11,505 nt of DNA from Emcibacteraceae bacterium (GTDB lineage: Bacteria > Pseudomonadota > Alphaproteobacteria > Sphingomonadales > Emcibacteraceae), in the NCBI GenBank assembly GCA_016763335.1, contig JAESUD010000204.1, positions 1 through 11,505 of the forward strand. Direction: 5' to 3'. The position numbers were made by a program, and so were the translations under genes. How positions within the stretch are numbered: the stretch's first letter is position 1; each line of letters begins with the position of its first letter. The notes beneath the pieces were generated by a model. That model was not told the origin of the DNA and made no database searches. It saw only the letters and a list, made by a program, of their open reading frames with translations. Shown here one piece after another: positions 6,213 through 11,505 of this stretch.

Positions 6213-6234
6213 ATACTATACATACAAATAGTAT
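6213..6234. promoter_or_regulatory. Inverted repeat between the GGDEF gene and purE
   Basis: ATACTAT at 6213-6219 and ATAGTAT at 6228-6234 are inverted with an 8-nt gap inside the 246-bp divergent spacer. It could be an operator, but AT-rich repeats of this size can arise by chance. Confidence 0.25.
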
Positions 6235-6283
6235 ATATAACAATTAAAGATAACATCTGAACTTAGTGATAGCTATAGTAAAC

Positions 6284-6311
6284 TTGCCTATCTGACGAGG
6301 ATCGTTATAAT
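6284..6311 (+). promoter_or_regulatory. Sigma-70-type promoter of purEK
   Basis: TTGCCT (6284-6289) and a perfect TATAAT (6306-6311) are 16 nt apart. The predicted start near 6318 gives a leader of about 47 nt before ATG 6365. No purine riboswitch fold is recognisable in the leader. Confidence 0.65.
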
Positions 6312-6364
6312 CGCCTTTTTTTTGAAACAAATTACCGTTATTCTATTATTTTGAAGGAATAATA

Positions 6365-6856
6365 ATGAGTGAAAAAGAACCGGTTGTCGGAATAATTATG
6401 GGAAGTCAGTCTGATTGGCATATTATGAAAAATGCTGTTGATATTCTTGAGGAACTCGGTGTTGAGGTCGAGACGCGCATTGTTTCCGCACACCGGACCC
6501 CGGAGCGGCTTTATGAATATGCAAAGTCGGCAATGGACCGTGGTTTAAAAGTTATTATTGCCGGTGCGGGTGGCGCAGCCCATTTGCCGGGTATGACGGC
6601 ATCAATGACTATTTTACCTGTTCTTGGTGTGCCGATTGAAAGTCAGGCGCTTAAAGGGATGGATAGTTTACTGTCGATCGCACAAATGCCGGGCGGGGTT
6701 CCCGTTGGAACATTGGCCATTGGTAAAGCAGGGGCTAAAAATGCGGGTCTTCTTGCCGCGTCTATTATTGCCCTTGATAATGCGAGCGTTTCATCAGCAC
6801 TTGAGATTTGGCGTGCGGCGCAGACTTCATCTGTTGCTGAAATTCCGGTTGATTAA
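6365..6856 (+). CDS. purE: N5-carboxyaminoimidazole ribonucleotide mutase PurE
   Basis: The protein is 163 residues, standard for class I PurE. It moves the carboxylate of N5-CAIR to C4, giving CAIR in purine synthesis. GSQSDW (13-18) is the substrate-phosphate loop. SAHRTPE (41-47) carries the catalytic His43. [16 protein letters not shown] (65-80) and the long LGVPIES...[24 protein letters not shown] stretch are near-invariant. AAGGA lies 7 nt before the ATG. purK follows after 3 bp, and having its partner purK indicates the N5-CAIR route. Transcription probably starts at the TTGCCT/TATAAT promoter just upstream. Confidence 0.97.
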   Translation: MSEKEPVVGIIMGSQSDWHIMKNAVDILEELGVEVETRIVSAHRTPERLYEYAKSAMDRGLKVIIAGAGGAAHLPGMTASMTILPVLGVPIESQALKGMDSLLSIAQMPGGVPVGTLAIGKAGAKNAGLLAASIIALDNASVSSALEIWRAAQTSSVAEIPVD

Positions 6857-6859
6857 ATT

Positions 6860-7939
6860 ATGAAAATACTTCCTCCTGGATCGACAATAGGTATGCTTGG
6901 TGGTGGCCAACTTGGCCGTATGATGTCAATGGCCGCTGCGCGATTAGGCTATAAAACCCATATATATTGCCCAGAAAAAAACAACCCCGCCGAACAGGTA
7001 TCTTACCGAGCGACGCATGCAGATTATGATGATATTCCGGCACTTGAAAAATTTGCTGGTGAGGTCGATGTTGTTACTTATGAATTTGAAAATATACCGG
7101 TTTCAACCGTTGAGGCGATCACAAAAACAACACCCGTTTATCCCAATTCAAAAGTACTTGAAGTATCTCAAGACCGGTTAACTGAGAAAAATTTTCTAAA
7201 TGACCTCGGTATTGTGACAGCTCCGTATGAGGGTGTTTCCAGTCTTGCGCAAGCGGTAGATGTGTTGAATGATATTTCTTATCCTGCAGTGCTTAAAACG
7301 CGTAGGTTTGGCTATGATGGAAAAGGTCAGGCCATTGTAAAAAACGGTGATGATCTAATTGCTGCATGGCAAAAACTTAGTAGTGATAAGGTCATTGTTG
7401 AAGGTTTTATTGATTTTGATATTGAAATATCAGTACTTGCTATCCGTGGCCAGGATGGTGAAATAAAATGTTTCGCGCCAGTGGAAAATCAACATAAGAA
7501 CCATATACTTGATCTGTCCATTGCGCCGGCGAGGATTGATGATGAAATTCGGGATGAGGCGATTAAGCAAGCCACTAAAATAATTAAAGAAATTGATTAT
7601 GTTGGGGTTTTGACCGTAGAGTTTTTTGTTTCGAAAAATGATCCGATGTTAAGAGTTAATGAAATTGCACCACGGGTACATAATTCTGGCCATTGGACGA
7701 TCGAAGCCTGTCTATCAAGCCAGTTTGAACAACATATTCGTGCAATATGTGGCTTGCCACTCGGCGATGTAAGTTTTAAGGGTGAGGCGCGGATGACCAA
7801 TTTAATTGGTGAAGATATTTTGAAAATGCCCACGCTTTTAAATGATCCTGCTGCGAACGTTCATCATTACGGTAAATATGAAGTCAGGGCGGGGCGGAAA
7901 ATGGGCCATGTGACCTGGCTTTATCCAGATAAGATTTAA
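6860..7939 (+). CDS. purK: N5-carboxyaminoimidazole ribonucleotide synthase PurK
   Basis: The protein is 359 residues with an ATP-grasp fold. It uses ATP and bicarbonate to make N5-CAIR from AIR, which is then passed to PurE. GMLGGGQLGRMM (about 11-22) is the N-terminal nucleotide-fold loop. TYEFENIP is the conserved pre-ATP-grasp motif. KTRRFGYDGKGQ and the VEGFIDFDIEISV segment bind ATP, and EIAPRVHNSGHWTIEA near residues 268-283 is the PurK signature. It starts 3 bp after the purE stop with no strong ribosome site of its own, so translation is probably coupled. The stop overlaps the end of the convergent COQ9 gene by 4 bp (7936-7939). Confidence 0.97.
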   Translation: MKILPPGSTIGMLGGGQLGRMMSMAAARLGYKTHIYCPEKNNPAEQVSYRATHADYDDIPALEKFAGEVDVVTYEFENIPVSTVEAITKTTPVYPNSKVLEVSQDRLTEKNFLNDLGIVTAPYEGVSSLAQAVDVLNDISYPAVLKTRRFGYDGKGQAIVKNGDDLIAAWQKLSSDKVIVEGFIDFDIEISVLAIRGQDGEIKCFAPVENQHKNHILDLSIAPARIDDEIRDEAIKQATKIIKEIDYVGVLTVEFFVSKNDPMLRVNEIAPRVHNSGHWTIEACLSSQFEQHIRAICGLPLGDVSFKGEARMTNLIGEDILKMPTLLNDPAANVHHYGKYEVRAGRKMGHVTWLYPDKI

Positions 7940-8595
7940 CTACCGTATCTTTTTTTACCAAGTTCGCGCCAGATATTCGGTAATTTAAAACCTTTGTTGC
8001 GATATTTTGCTTTGAGTTTTTCAATCTGCATGACATTTTCAATGCGTCGATCAAGAAAATCCCATGTATCTTCAGAGTTTTCACTTTCATCGCCAAGCCA
8101 ATATAAAAATGTGCTGGTATAAACGCCGCCTAATGTCATGCGTTTTGTATAAAAATTAAAGTTGGTTGAGGGGTCGGAAATGGCTTTCCACATTAAATCA
8201 ACGGTTCGGTATAAAAAACCGAGACTTTTAAAATGGTTTTGCGGAAGCCCTAGATAAGAAATTGTTCTGTGTGCGGCCTCTTTATAGGTGACTTCAGTCT
8301 CAATACGTAATTTGACTAGTTGGGTTATTTTTTCTCTAATTTTCAATTTATCAATATTGATTTTGGCTGCTTGTGCAAGCATTTCCAAGTCGCAATTTTG
8401 TGCATGAAGGTCTATCATTTCGGTGACGCCCCCTGGGAACGCGAGATCAACTATTCCAATATCTACACCAATATCATCCGCGGTTCGCTTTAATGTTACA
8501 GTTGACCAGCCGTCAAAAGCAACATGCTCAAGGGCGGCTTGCAGTAACGAATCGCGTAGTTCGTCCGGAGTTTTTTCTGTGTTTTTATTATTCAT
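7936..8595 (-). CDS. COQ9 family ubiquinone biosynthesis protein
   Basis: The protein is 219 residues. The N-terminal half resembles a TetR-type helix-turn-helix (LLQAALEHVAFDGWSTVTLKRTADDIGVD), as COQ9 proteins do. The C-terminal COQ9 domain is shown by FYTKRMTLGGVYTSTFLYWLGDES followed by TWDFLDRRIENVM. In mitochondria COQ9 binds lipid and assists the COQ7 hydroxylase; the bacterial role is inferred from that. A TetR regulator is the alternative, but the C-terminal match favours COQ9. No strong ribosome site precedes ATG 8595. It is divergent from rpsU, an arrangement I associate with alphaproteobacteria. With ubiX, it is the second ubiquinone gene in the window. Confidence 0.87.
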   Translation of the reverse strand: MNNKNTEKTPDELRDSLLQAALEHVAFDGWSTVTLKRTADDIGVDIGIVDLAFPGGVTEMIDLHAQNCDLEMLAQAAKINIDKLKIREKITQLVKLRIETEVTYKEAAHRTISYLGLPQNHFKSLGFLYRTVDLMWKAISDPSTNFNFYTKRMTLGGVYTSTFLYWLGDESENSEDTWDFLDRRIENVMQIEKLKAKYRNKGFKLPNIWRELGKKRYGS

Positions 8596-8708
8596 AAGCT
8601 GAATATGAGCTTCAATTAGTGAAACGTAAAGTTAAAATATGCATAAAAAGGCCGAAAAGATAGAATAAGCTTCACAAAGTGCGGCTTATTTGTTAGAAAG
8701 CACCTTCT

Positions 8709-8735
8709 TTGAAACATAAGTTTCTGGGATATAAC
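8709..8735 (+). promoter_or_regulatory. Possible rpsU promoter
   Basis: TTGAAA (8709-8714) and TATAAC (8730-8735) are 15 nt apart, short for sigma-70. The same stretch contains GAAAC/GTTTC (8711-8724) as an inverted repeat. A start near 8742 would leave a very short leader beginning at the ribosome site. Confidence 0.3.
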
Positions 8736-8742
8736 ACAAACT

Positions 8743-8751
8743 AGAAAGGAG
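8743..8751 (+). promoter_or_regulatory. Extended Shine-Dalgarno sequence of rpsU
   Basis: AGAAAGGAG complements nine consecutive bases of the canonical 16S 3' end. It is the strongest ribosome site in the window. It stands 13 nt before ATG 8765 but only 1 nt before the in-frame GTG 8753, so it does not fit either start at ideal spacing. Confidence 0.6.
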
Positions 8752-8764
8752 TGTGACTGTAGCC

Positions 8765-8971
8765 ATGCAGGTTATTGTCCGCGATAATAACGTAGATCAA
8801 GCTTTGCGCGCTTTGAAGAAAAAACTTCAGCGTGAAGGGGTTTACCGCGAAATGAAAATGCGTCGTTTTTATGAAAAGCCATCTGAAAAGAGAGCCCGTG
8901 AAAATGCCGCAGCTGTTCGTCGGTCCCGTAAGCTTGACCGTAAGCGTCTCGAACGCGACGGAGCTATTTAA
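8765..8971 (+). CDS. rpsU: 30S ribosomal protein S21
   Basis: The protein is 68 residues and highly basic. The opening [25 protein letters not shown] and the [14 protein letters not shown] segment are diagnostic of bacterial S21, which binds the 30S platform near the 16S 3' end and helps mRNA recognition. ATG 8765 gives the standard family N-terminus. An in-frame GTG at 8753 would add MTVA but lies 1 nt from the ribosome site. The gene is monocistronic: a strong terminator follows 24 bp after the stop. It is divergent from COQ9 with a 169-bp spacer. Confidence 0.96.
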   Translation: MQVIVRDNNVDQALRALKKKLQREGVYREMKMRRFYEKPSEKRARENAAAVRRSRKLDRKRLERDGAI

Positions 8972-8995
8972 GCTATATACGATATTTGAAATCCG

Positions 8996-9035
8996 AAAGC
9001 CGTCGCTTAATATATATTAAGCGACGGCTTTTTTT
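8996..9035 (+). terminator. Intrinsic terminator of rpsU
   Basis: A perfect 16-bp stem (8996-9011 with 9016-9031) has GC-rich core GCCGTCGC and a 4-nt loop, and runs into T's to 9035. Its A-flank also makes it usable from the other strand for the small minus-strand gene ending at 9053. Confidence 0.94.
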
Positions 9036-9052
9036 ATATATAGGTGAGTTTT

Positions 9053-9232
9053 TTATATTTTTTCCGCGTCATAGTCGGAAAAATCCCATTCGTTGGTTTT
9101 GGCAAGTTGTTCAAGGAATAAATGTTCGGCAGCGGTTACCGCTTCATCTTCACTTTCAGCATTGACATTAGTAACCCAGTAAAAAGTGCCACGTTTTAAT
9201 TCAGACTTTAAAGTAATTTTATAGGCAGACAT
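9053..9232 (-). CDS. Small conserved-looking protein of unknown function
   Basis: This 59-residue frame runs from ATG 9232 to TAA 9055-9053. AGGA lies 8 nt upstream. The composition is protein-like: it opens MSAYKITLKSELKRGTFYW, a plausible beta hairpin. An acidic helix (NAESEDEAVTAAEHLFLEQLAK) follows, then a short NEWDFSDYDAEKI tail. I have an impression of similar short alphaproteobacterial proteins but cannot name a family. There is no signal peptide, membrane segment or cysteine. It lies between the rpsU terminator and a divergent two-helix membrane protein gene. The function is unknown; that it is a real gene is supported by the ribosome site and amino-acid pattern. Confidence 0.7.
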   Translation of the reverse strand: MSAYKITLKSELKRGTFYWVTNVNAESEDEAVTAAEHLFLEQLAKTNEWDFSDYDAEKI

Positions 9233-9246
9233 TTTGAATATCCTGT

Positions 9247-9275
9247 TTGAATATTGATAATGAACTTCCTATACT
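9247..9275 (+). promoter_or_regulatory. Promoter of the small membrane protein gene
   Basis: TTGAAT (9247-9252) and TATACT (9270-9275) are 17 nt apart, a good sigma-70-type pair, predicting a start near 9282 and a leader of about 34 nt before ATG 9316. Confidence 0.5.
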
Positions 9276-9315
9276 CTGAAAATTAATATCAGACAATCAT
9301 AATGAGCTATATCTA

Positions 9316-9612
9316 ATGAATAAAGACCATACAGCGCGTAAACCGCTTCGCCAACGTGTCGCTGACCGCAAACGTGGTATTAAAGAAGTTATACCCATGA
9401 GCGAGCGCAAAAAGAAAATCCTAAAAATTACAAGGATTATATTACTGGCATCGACTTATTTAGGGCTTTTGATGTTGCTATTATCACTAGGGGGGATTGT
9501 CACGGATGATTACGAGATTAAAAATGTGGGATTAATAGAGCTATATTGTGCGATGTTTCTTGTCGGGCGTTTTGGGTTGATGATCTTAAAATCTTTAACC
9601 ATGCTTAAATAA
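9316..9612 (+). CDS. Small two-helix membrane protein of unknown function
   Basis: The protein is 98 residues. Residues 1-37 are strongly basic (RKPLRQRVADRKRG, then SERKKK) and should stay in the cytoplasm. Two hydrophobic helices follow, at roughly 39-63 (IILLASTYLGLLMLLLSLGGIV) and 74-96. I recognise no family. An internal ATG (residue 28, MSERKKK) could be an alternative start, and neither start has a good Shine-Dalgarno sequence. A promoter candidate lies upstream and a hairpin terminator follows the stop. It is divergent from the 59-residue gene and convergent with the 192-residue gene. Confidence 0.6.
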   Translation: MNKDHTARKPLRQRVADRKRGIKEVIPMSERKKKILKITRIILLASTYLGLLMLLLSLGGIVTDDYEIKNVGLIELYCAMFLVGRFGLMILKSLTMLK

Positions 9613-9640
9613 AAAACAGAGCACAAAATGTGCCCTGTTT
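9611..9640. terminator. Bidirectional hairpin between convergent genes
   Basis: GCACA (9621-9625) pairs with TGTGC (9629-9633). After one A/C mismatch, AAACAG (9614-9619) pairs with CTGTTT (9635-9640). A-rich and T-rich flanks suit termination in both directions, though the T-run is short. Confidence 0.7.
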
Positions 9641-9663
9641 ATAGTGTGAGAATATTTAGTAAA

Positions 9664-10242
9664 TCAATTTTTTTTGGTAGAACCACCCGGTTTTTCTTCT
9701 GCATCTTTCCATTGGTCGGGAAATAAGTGATAGTGCGCTTTATTGACAGCATCACTAATGCTTTTCAAGGATTCCGTTACTGCATTCATATTGAACCCTT
9801 TACCACGGTAAACATAAATTTTATCCTTAGTGTCAAAAGAACGAAAAATATATTCAATATTAGTATCTTTATGTTCGCTAGCACCAAGATCACCGATGTA
9901 ATCATATAATATATGTTTGCCGGCTGTTTTCTTAACCCATTCCTCATTTTCTTCATCGCAAAAATCGAATAATGTCTGAATATCTTTATTATTAAGGGGG
10001 TGCTCTTCTGGTACGCCAAGAAACTTTCTTAAAGCGTCCGCACGTGCTTTGCCTTTTTTACGAGGAGCCCAAAGCAAACGGGATACTTGCATTGTGGCAC
10101 CGAATATAGATTGTAAAGACATGAATACGCCAATACTGCTGCTATTTTCCAATGCCTGATTAAAAATACCTATATTCCCTTCAATGTAAGAGAACTGGTT
10201 TCTAAGTTCATGGATATGTAACCCAATTTTATTAAGGTCCAT
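9664..10242 (-). CDS. Hypothetical helical protein
   Basis: The protein is 192 residues and I do not recognise it. It opens with a helical region (MDLNKIGLHIHELRNQFSY...). A moderately hydrophobic stretch (about residues 37-53) follows but looks too polar for a membrane helix. Then come a basic patch (APRKKGKARADALRK, about 59-73) and an acidic stretch (FDFCDEENEEW). The C-terminus is charged and low in complexity (EEKPGGSTKKN). There is no signal peptide and only one Cys. Two AGGA elements precede ATG 10242, the nearer 6 nt away. It is the last of three minus-strand genes (glyoxalase II, SCP2, this) with spacings of 67 and 59 bp and no obvious terminators between, so co-transcription is possible. 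Confidence 0.7.
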   Translation of the reverse strand: MDLNKIGLHIHELRNQFSYIEGNIGIFNQALENSSSIGVFMSLQSIFGATMQVSRLLWAPRKKGKARADALRKFLGVPEEHPLNNKDIQTLFDFCDEENEEWVKKTAGKHILYDYIGDLGASEHKDTNIEYIFRSFDTKDKIYVYRGKGFNMNAVTESLKSISDAVNKAHYHLFPDQWKDAEEKPGGSTKKN

Positions 10243-10301
10243 ATTGGTCCTTCCTATTTCTTATTACAATTAAATATATTCTGAGAGGTTATATATCCTT
10301 A

Positions 10302-10598
10302 TTAGAAAATATCGGCAAGCTTTAAAGCAAGTCCCATATCTCCTTCAATTTTTAATTTACCCATCATAAATGCCATTTGCGGATTAAGATCACCTTCCAT
10401 CAGGGCTTCAAAATTCTCTAGTGACATAACAAAGGTTACGTCGGCTTCGAGGTCGTCATTTGTAACGACAGGAGGTGAGATGGTTGCATCCACATGGATA
10501 ATGCCTTCTTCCTTAAGATCAAATTTTATTTTTTTATTTAGATCGTCAAGGTCAGCTGTTTTTTCTCGAACTGTTTCAGTATGTTCTTGCAATGACAT
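10302..10598 (-). CDS. SCP2 sterol-carrier domain protein
   Basis: The protein is 98 residues, essentially a bare SCP2 domain. The pattern is KIKFDLKEEGIIHVD, then DLEADVTFVMSLENFEALMEGDLNPQMAFMMGKLKIEGDMGLALKLADIF. The LxGDLNPQMAFMxGKLKIxGDMGLALKL block (about 68-95) is the family hallmark. SCP2 domains hold lipids or acyl chains in a hydrophobic tunnel; in bacteria the substrate is usually unknown. It is cytosolic, with no signal peptide. AGGA lies 8 nt before ATG 10598. It follows the glyoxalase II gene by 67 bp on the same strand. Confidence 0.9.
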   Translation of the reverse strand: MSLQEHTETVREKTADLDDLNKKIKFDLKEEGIIHVDATISPPVVTNDDLEADVTFVMSLENFEALMEGDLNPQMAFMMGKLKIEGDMGLALKLADIF

Positions 10599-10665
10599 TC
10601 ATCTATTCCTTTTTAATAATATTACCTCTCATATTAAATAGTGCCGTTTTATAAAAAGGCAATGT

Positions 10666-11277
10666 TTACCAATGATTTCTTAATTCACGTAAAGCGATAA
10701 ATACTTCTTTTTCGCTTGGGTTACTCGACATTTCGGGCAGCTTCTTTCGTAATTCATTTATGATTGATGGACTTGTTAACCGGAGAAAACTATTAATTTT
10801 TCTTTCATCCTTCATCGTTGAGACATAAGCATCATGAGGGTTTTGGTTCTCAAGGTTATTTAAAAAAGTCTTGGCATTTTCATTACCCGGTTCCCGGTCA
10901 AGGGTAAATTCCAGATTGTTGATCATATAATCATGTCCGGGGTATATTTGTGTGTTGTCGGGTAAATGCATTAATTGCGAAGCAAACGTATTATAAAGTT
11001 TGTCAATATTCCCACCGAGTTTGCAATGGCCAACGCCGGCATTGAAAAGTGTATCGCCGCAAAAAAGTGCGGGTTTGTTCCCATCTGCCAGAAGGCAAAT
11101 ATGACTGTCAGTATGGCCAGGAGTATCAAGAATTTTGAAAGAAACAGATGATCCGATTTTAATGGTATCACCAGCTACTAACCCACGGTCAACGTCAGGT
11201 ATCTTATCACAGGCTCCTTGGTGTGCTAAAATGGTTGCACCAGTTTTTTCGCGCATCTCACTATTACCATCGGCAAT
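10666..11277 (-). CDS. gloB: Hydroxyacylglutathione hydrolase (glyoxalase II), N-terminus missing
   Basis: This metallo-beta-lactamase-fold enzyme hydrolyses S-lactoylglutathione to lactate and glutathione in methylglyoxal detoxification. The visible 203 residues include the metal ligands in LDTPGHTDSHIC, the bridging Asp in LFCGDTLFNAG, the His in IYPGHDY, and the C-terminal glutathione-binding KDERKINSFLR. About 50 N-terminal residues with the HxHxDH metal motif are absent. The frame stays sensible upstream of the first ATG (11256) through DGN-SE to 11277, then hits a stop at 11280-11278, just where HxHxDH should lie. GC rises sharply at the same point. So the gene is broken by a chimeric join or rearrangement, not by a normal start at 11256. 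Alone it could not be active. If intact, it was probably followed by SCP2 in an operon. Confidence 0.9.
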   Translation of the reverse strand: MADGNSEMREKTGATILAHQGACDKIPDVDRGLVAGDTIKIGSSVSFKILDTPGHTDSHICLLADGNKPALFCGDTLFNAGVGHCKLGGNIDKLYNTFASQLMHLPDNTQIYPGHDYMINNLEFTLDREPGNENAKTFLNNLENQNPHDAYVSTMKDERKINSFLRLTSPSIINELRKKLPEMSSNPSEKEVFIALRELRNHW

Positions 11278-11278
11278 T

Positions 11279-11505
11279 CAGGATCATAAACAGCTGTCGG
11301 AGCAGGAGTTGCGGGCGGTGGTGGTCCAGGTGGCTGCCATTACCACAGAGTTGAGCAAGCTGAACCGGGAGCAGGCGATCCAGGCGGACAAGCTGCCCGG
11401 CCTGCGCCAGAGTGAAGCGGAACTTGCCGCCAAACTGCAGCGGATCACCGTGACCCGCGACGGACTGGATGGCGAGGAGGTCCGGCTGACGGAAACTCAG
11501 GCCAA
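11279..11505 (+). CDS. Fragment of chromosome segregation protein Smc coiled coil, foreign to the rest
   Basis: About 75 codons are open to the window end. The residues (SEQELRAVVVQVAAITTEL, then LPGLRQSEAELAAKLQRI, then RDGLDGEEVRL) give a heptad coiled coil. The LPxLRxxEAExAAxLQRLxxxRDxLDxEE pattern resembles the coiled-coil arm of alphaproteobacterial Smc, the condensin-like ATPase that organises the chromosome. No start, stop, Walker motif or hinge is present, so Smc is inferred from the coiled-coil pattern alone and another long coiled-coil protein is possible. GC is 143 of 225 bases (64%) over 11281-11505 against about 43% in the preceding 230 bases. The frame extends left to an ATG at 11231, but that part is antisense to glyoxalase II and not genuine. 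Confidence 0.7.

Noticed and set aside
6312..6364. Purine riboswitch in the purE leader
   Set aside because: The ~50-nt leader is too short and shows no three-way junction or conserved purine-aptamer bases.
9727..10019. Frames of 60 and 77 aa inside the 192-residue gene
   Set aside because: They lack good ribosome sites, while the 192-residue frame is longer and has two AGGA elements at its start.
11254..11256. ATG 11256 as the true start of glyoxalase II
   Set aside because: It would delete the HxHxDH metal motif, and family-like residues continue upstream of it to 11277.
11231..11278. Extension of the Smc-like frame back to an ATG at 11231
   Set aside because: These codons are antisense to well-conserved glyoxalase II sequence; the open frame is accidental across the junction.

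Overview
The first ~11.27 kb looks like one AT-rich alphaproteobacterial chromosome segment. Several genes are largely alphaproteobacterial families: a TrcR/DUF1013 cell-cycle regulator, DUF3126, DUF465/YdcH, COQ9, and an FzlA-like GST. The order ubiX - ydcH - (GGDEF) - purE - purK - COQ9 - rpsU is also typical of that class as far as I know. I cannot name a genus. Genes are small, mostly complete, and separated by strong intrinsic terminators or packed tail-to-tail. No tRNA, rRNA, insertion sequence, CRISPR or phage gene was seen.

Layout. 1-417 (-) is the N-terminal part of a GST-fold protein running off the left edge. 515-1132 (+) is a six-helix CDF-like cation transporter. It meets a translationally coupled minus-strand pair: an exported protein of unknown function and DUF3126. 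2245-3307 holds two tandem copies of a secreted, stand-alone TonB C-terminal domain protein, each with its own terminator. 3374-3922 is TrcR, convergent with a small YdcH gene that may be preceded by an unrecorded 47-aa ORF. 4527-5376 is ubiX (prenyl-FMN for ubiquinone synthesis) plus a second YdcH. A degenerate GGDEF protein (GGGEF) lies on the minus strand, divergent from purEK, which has a good promoter. COQ9 (ubiquinone synthesis) is tail-to-tail with purK and divergent from rpsU. 9053-10242 holds three unrecognised small genes. 10302-11277 (-) is an SCP2-domain protein and glyoxalase II.

Functional themes are purine synthesis (purEK), ubiquinone synthesis (ubiX, COQ9), cell-cycle or second-messenger control (TrcR, the possible FzlA, the GGDEF protein) and glutathione chemistry (GST, glyoxalase II).

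The most striking feature is at the right end. Near 11278 the glyoxalase II reading frame breaks just where its metal-binding motif should begin. GC jumps from about 43% to about 64%, and a plus-strand coiled-coil fragment resembling alphaproteobacterial Smc starts. This looks like a chimeric assembly join or a rearrangement breakpoint, so the last ~225 bases should not be read as native neighbours. No clearly new multi-gene system was found. The best biological leads are the tandem secreted TonB-C proteins and the GGGEF protein with an intact I-site.
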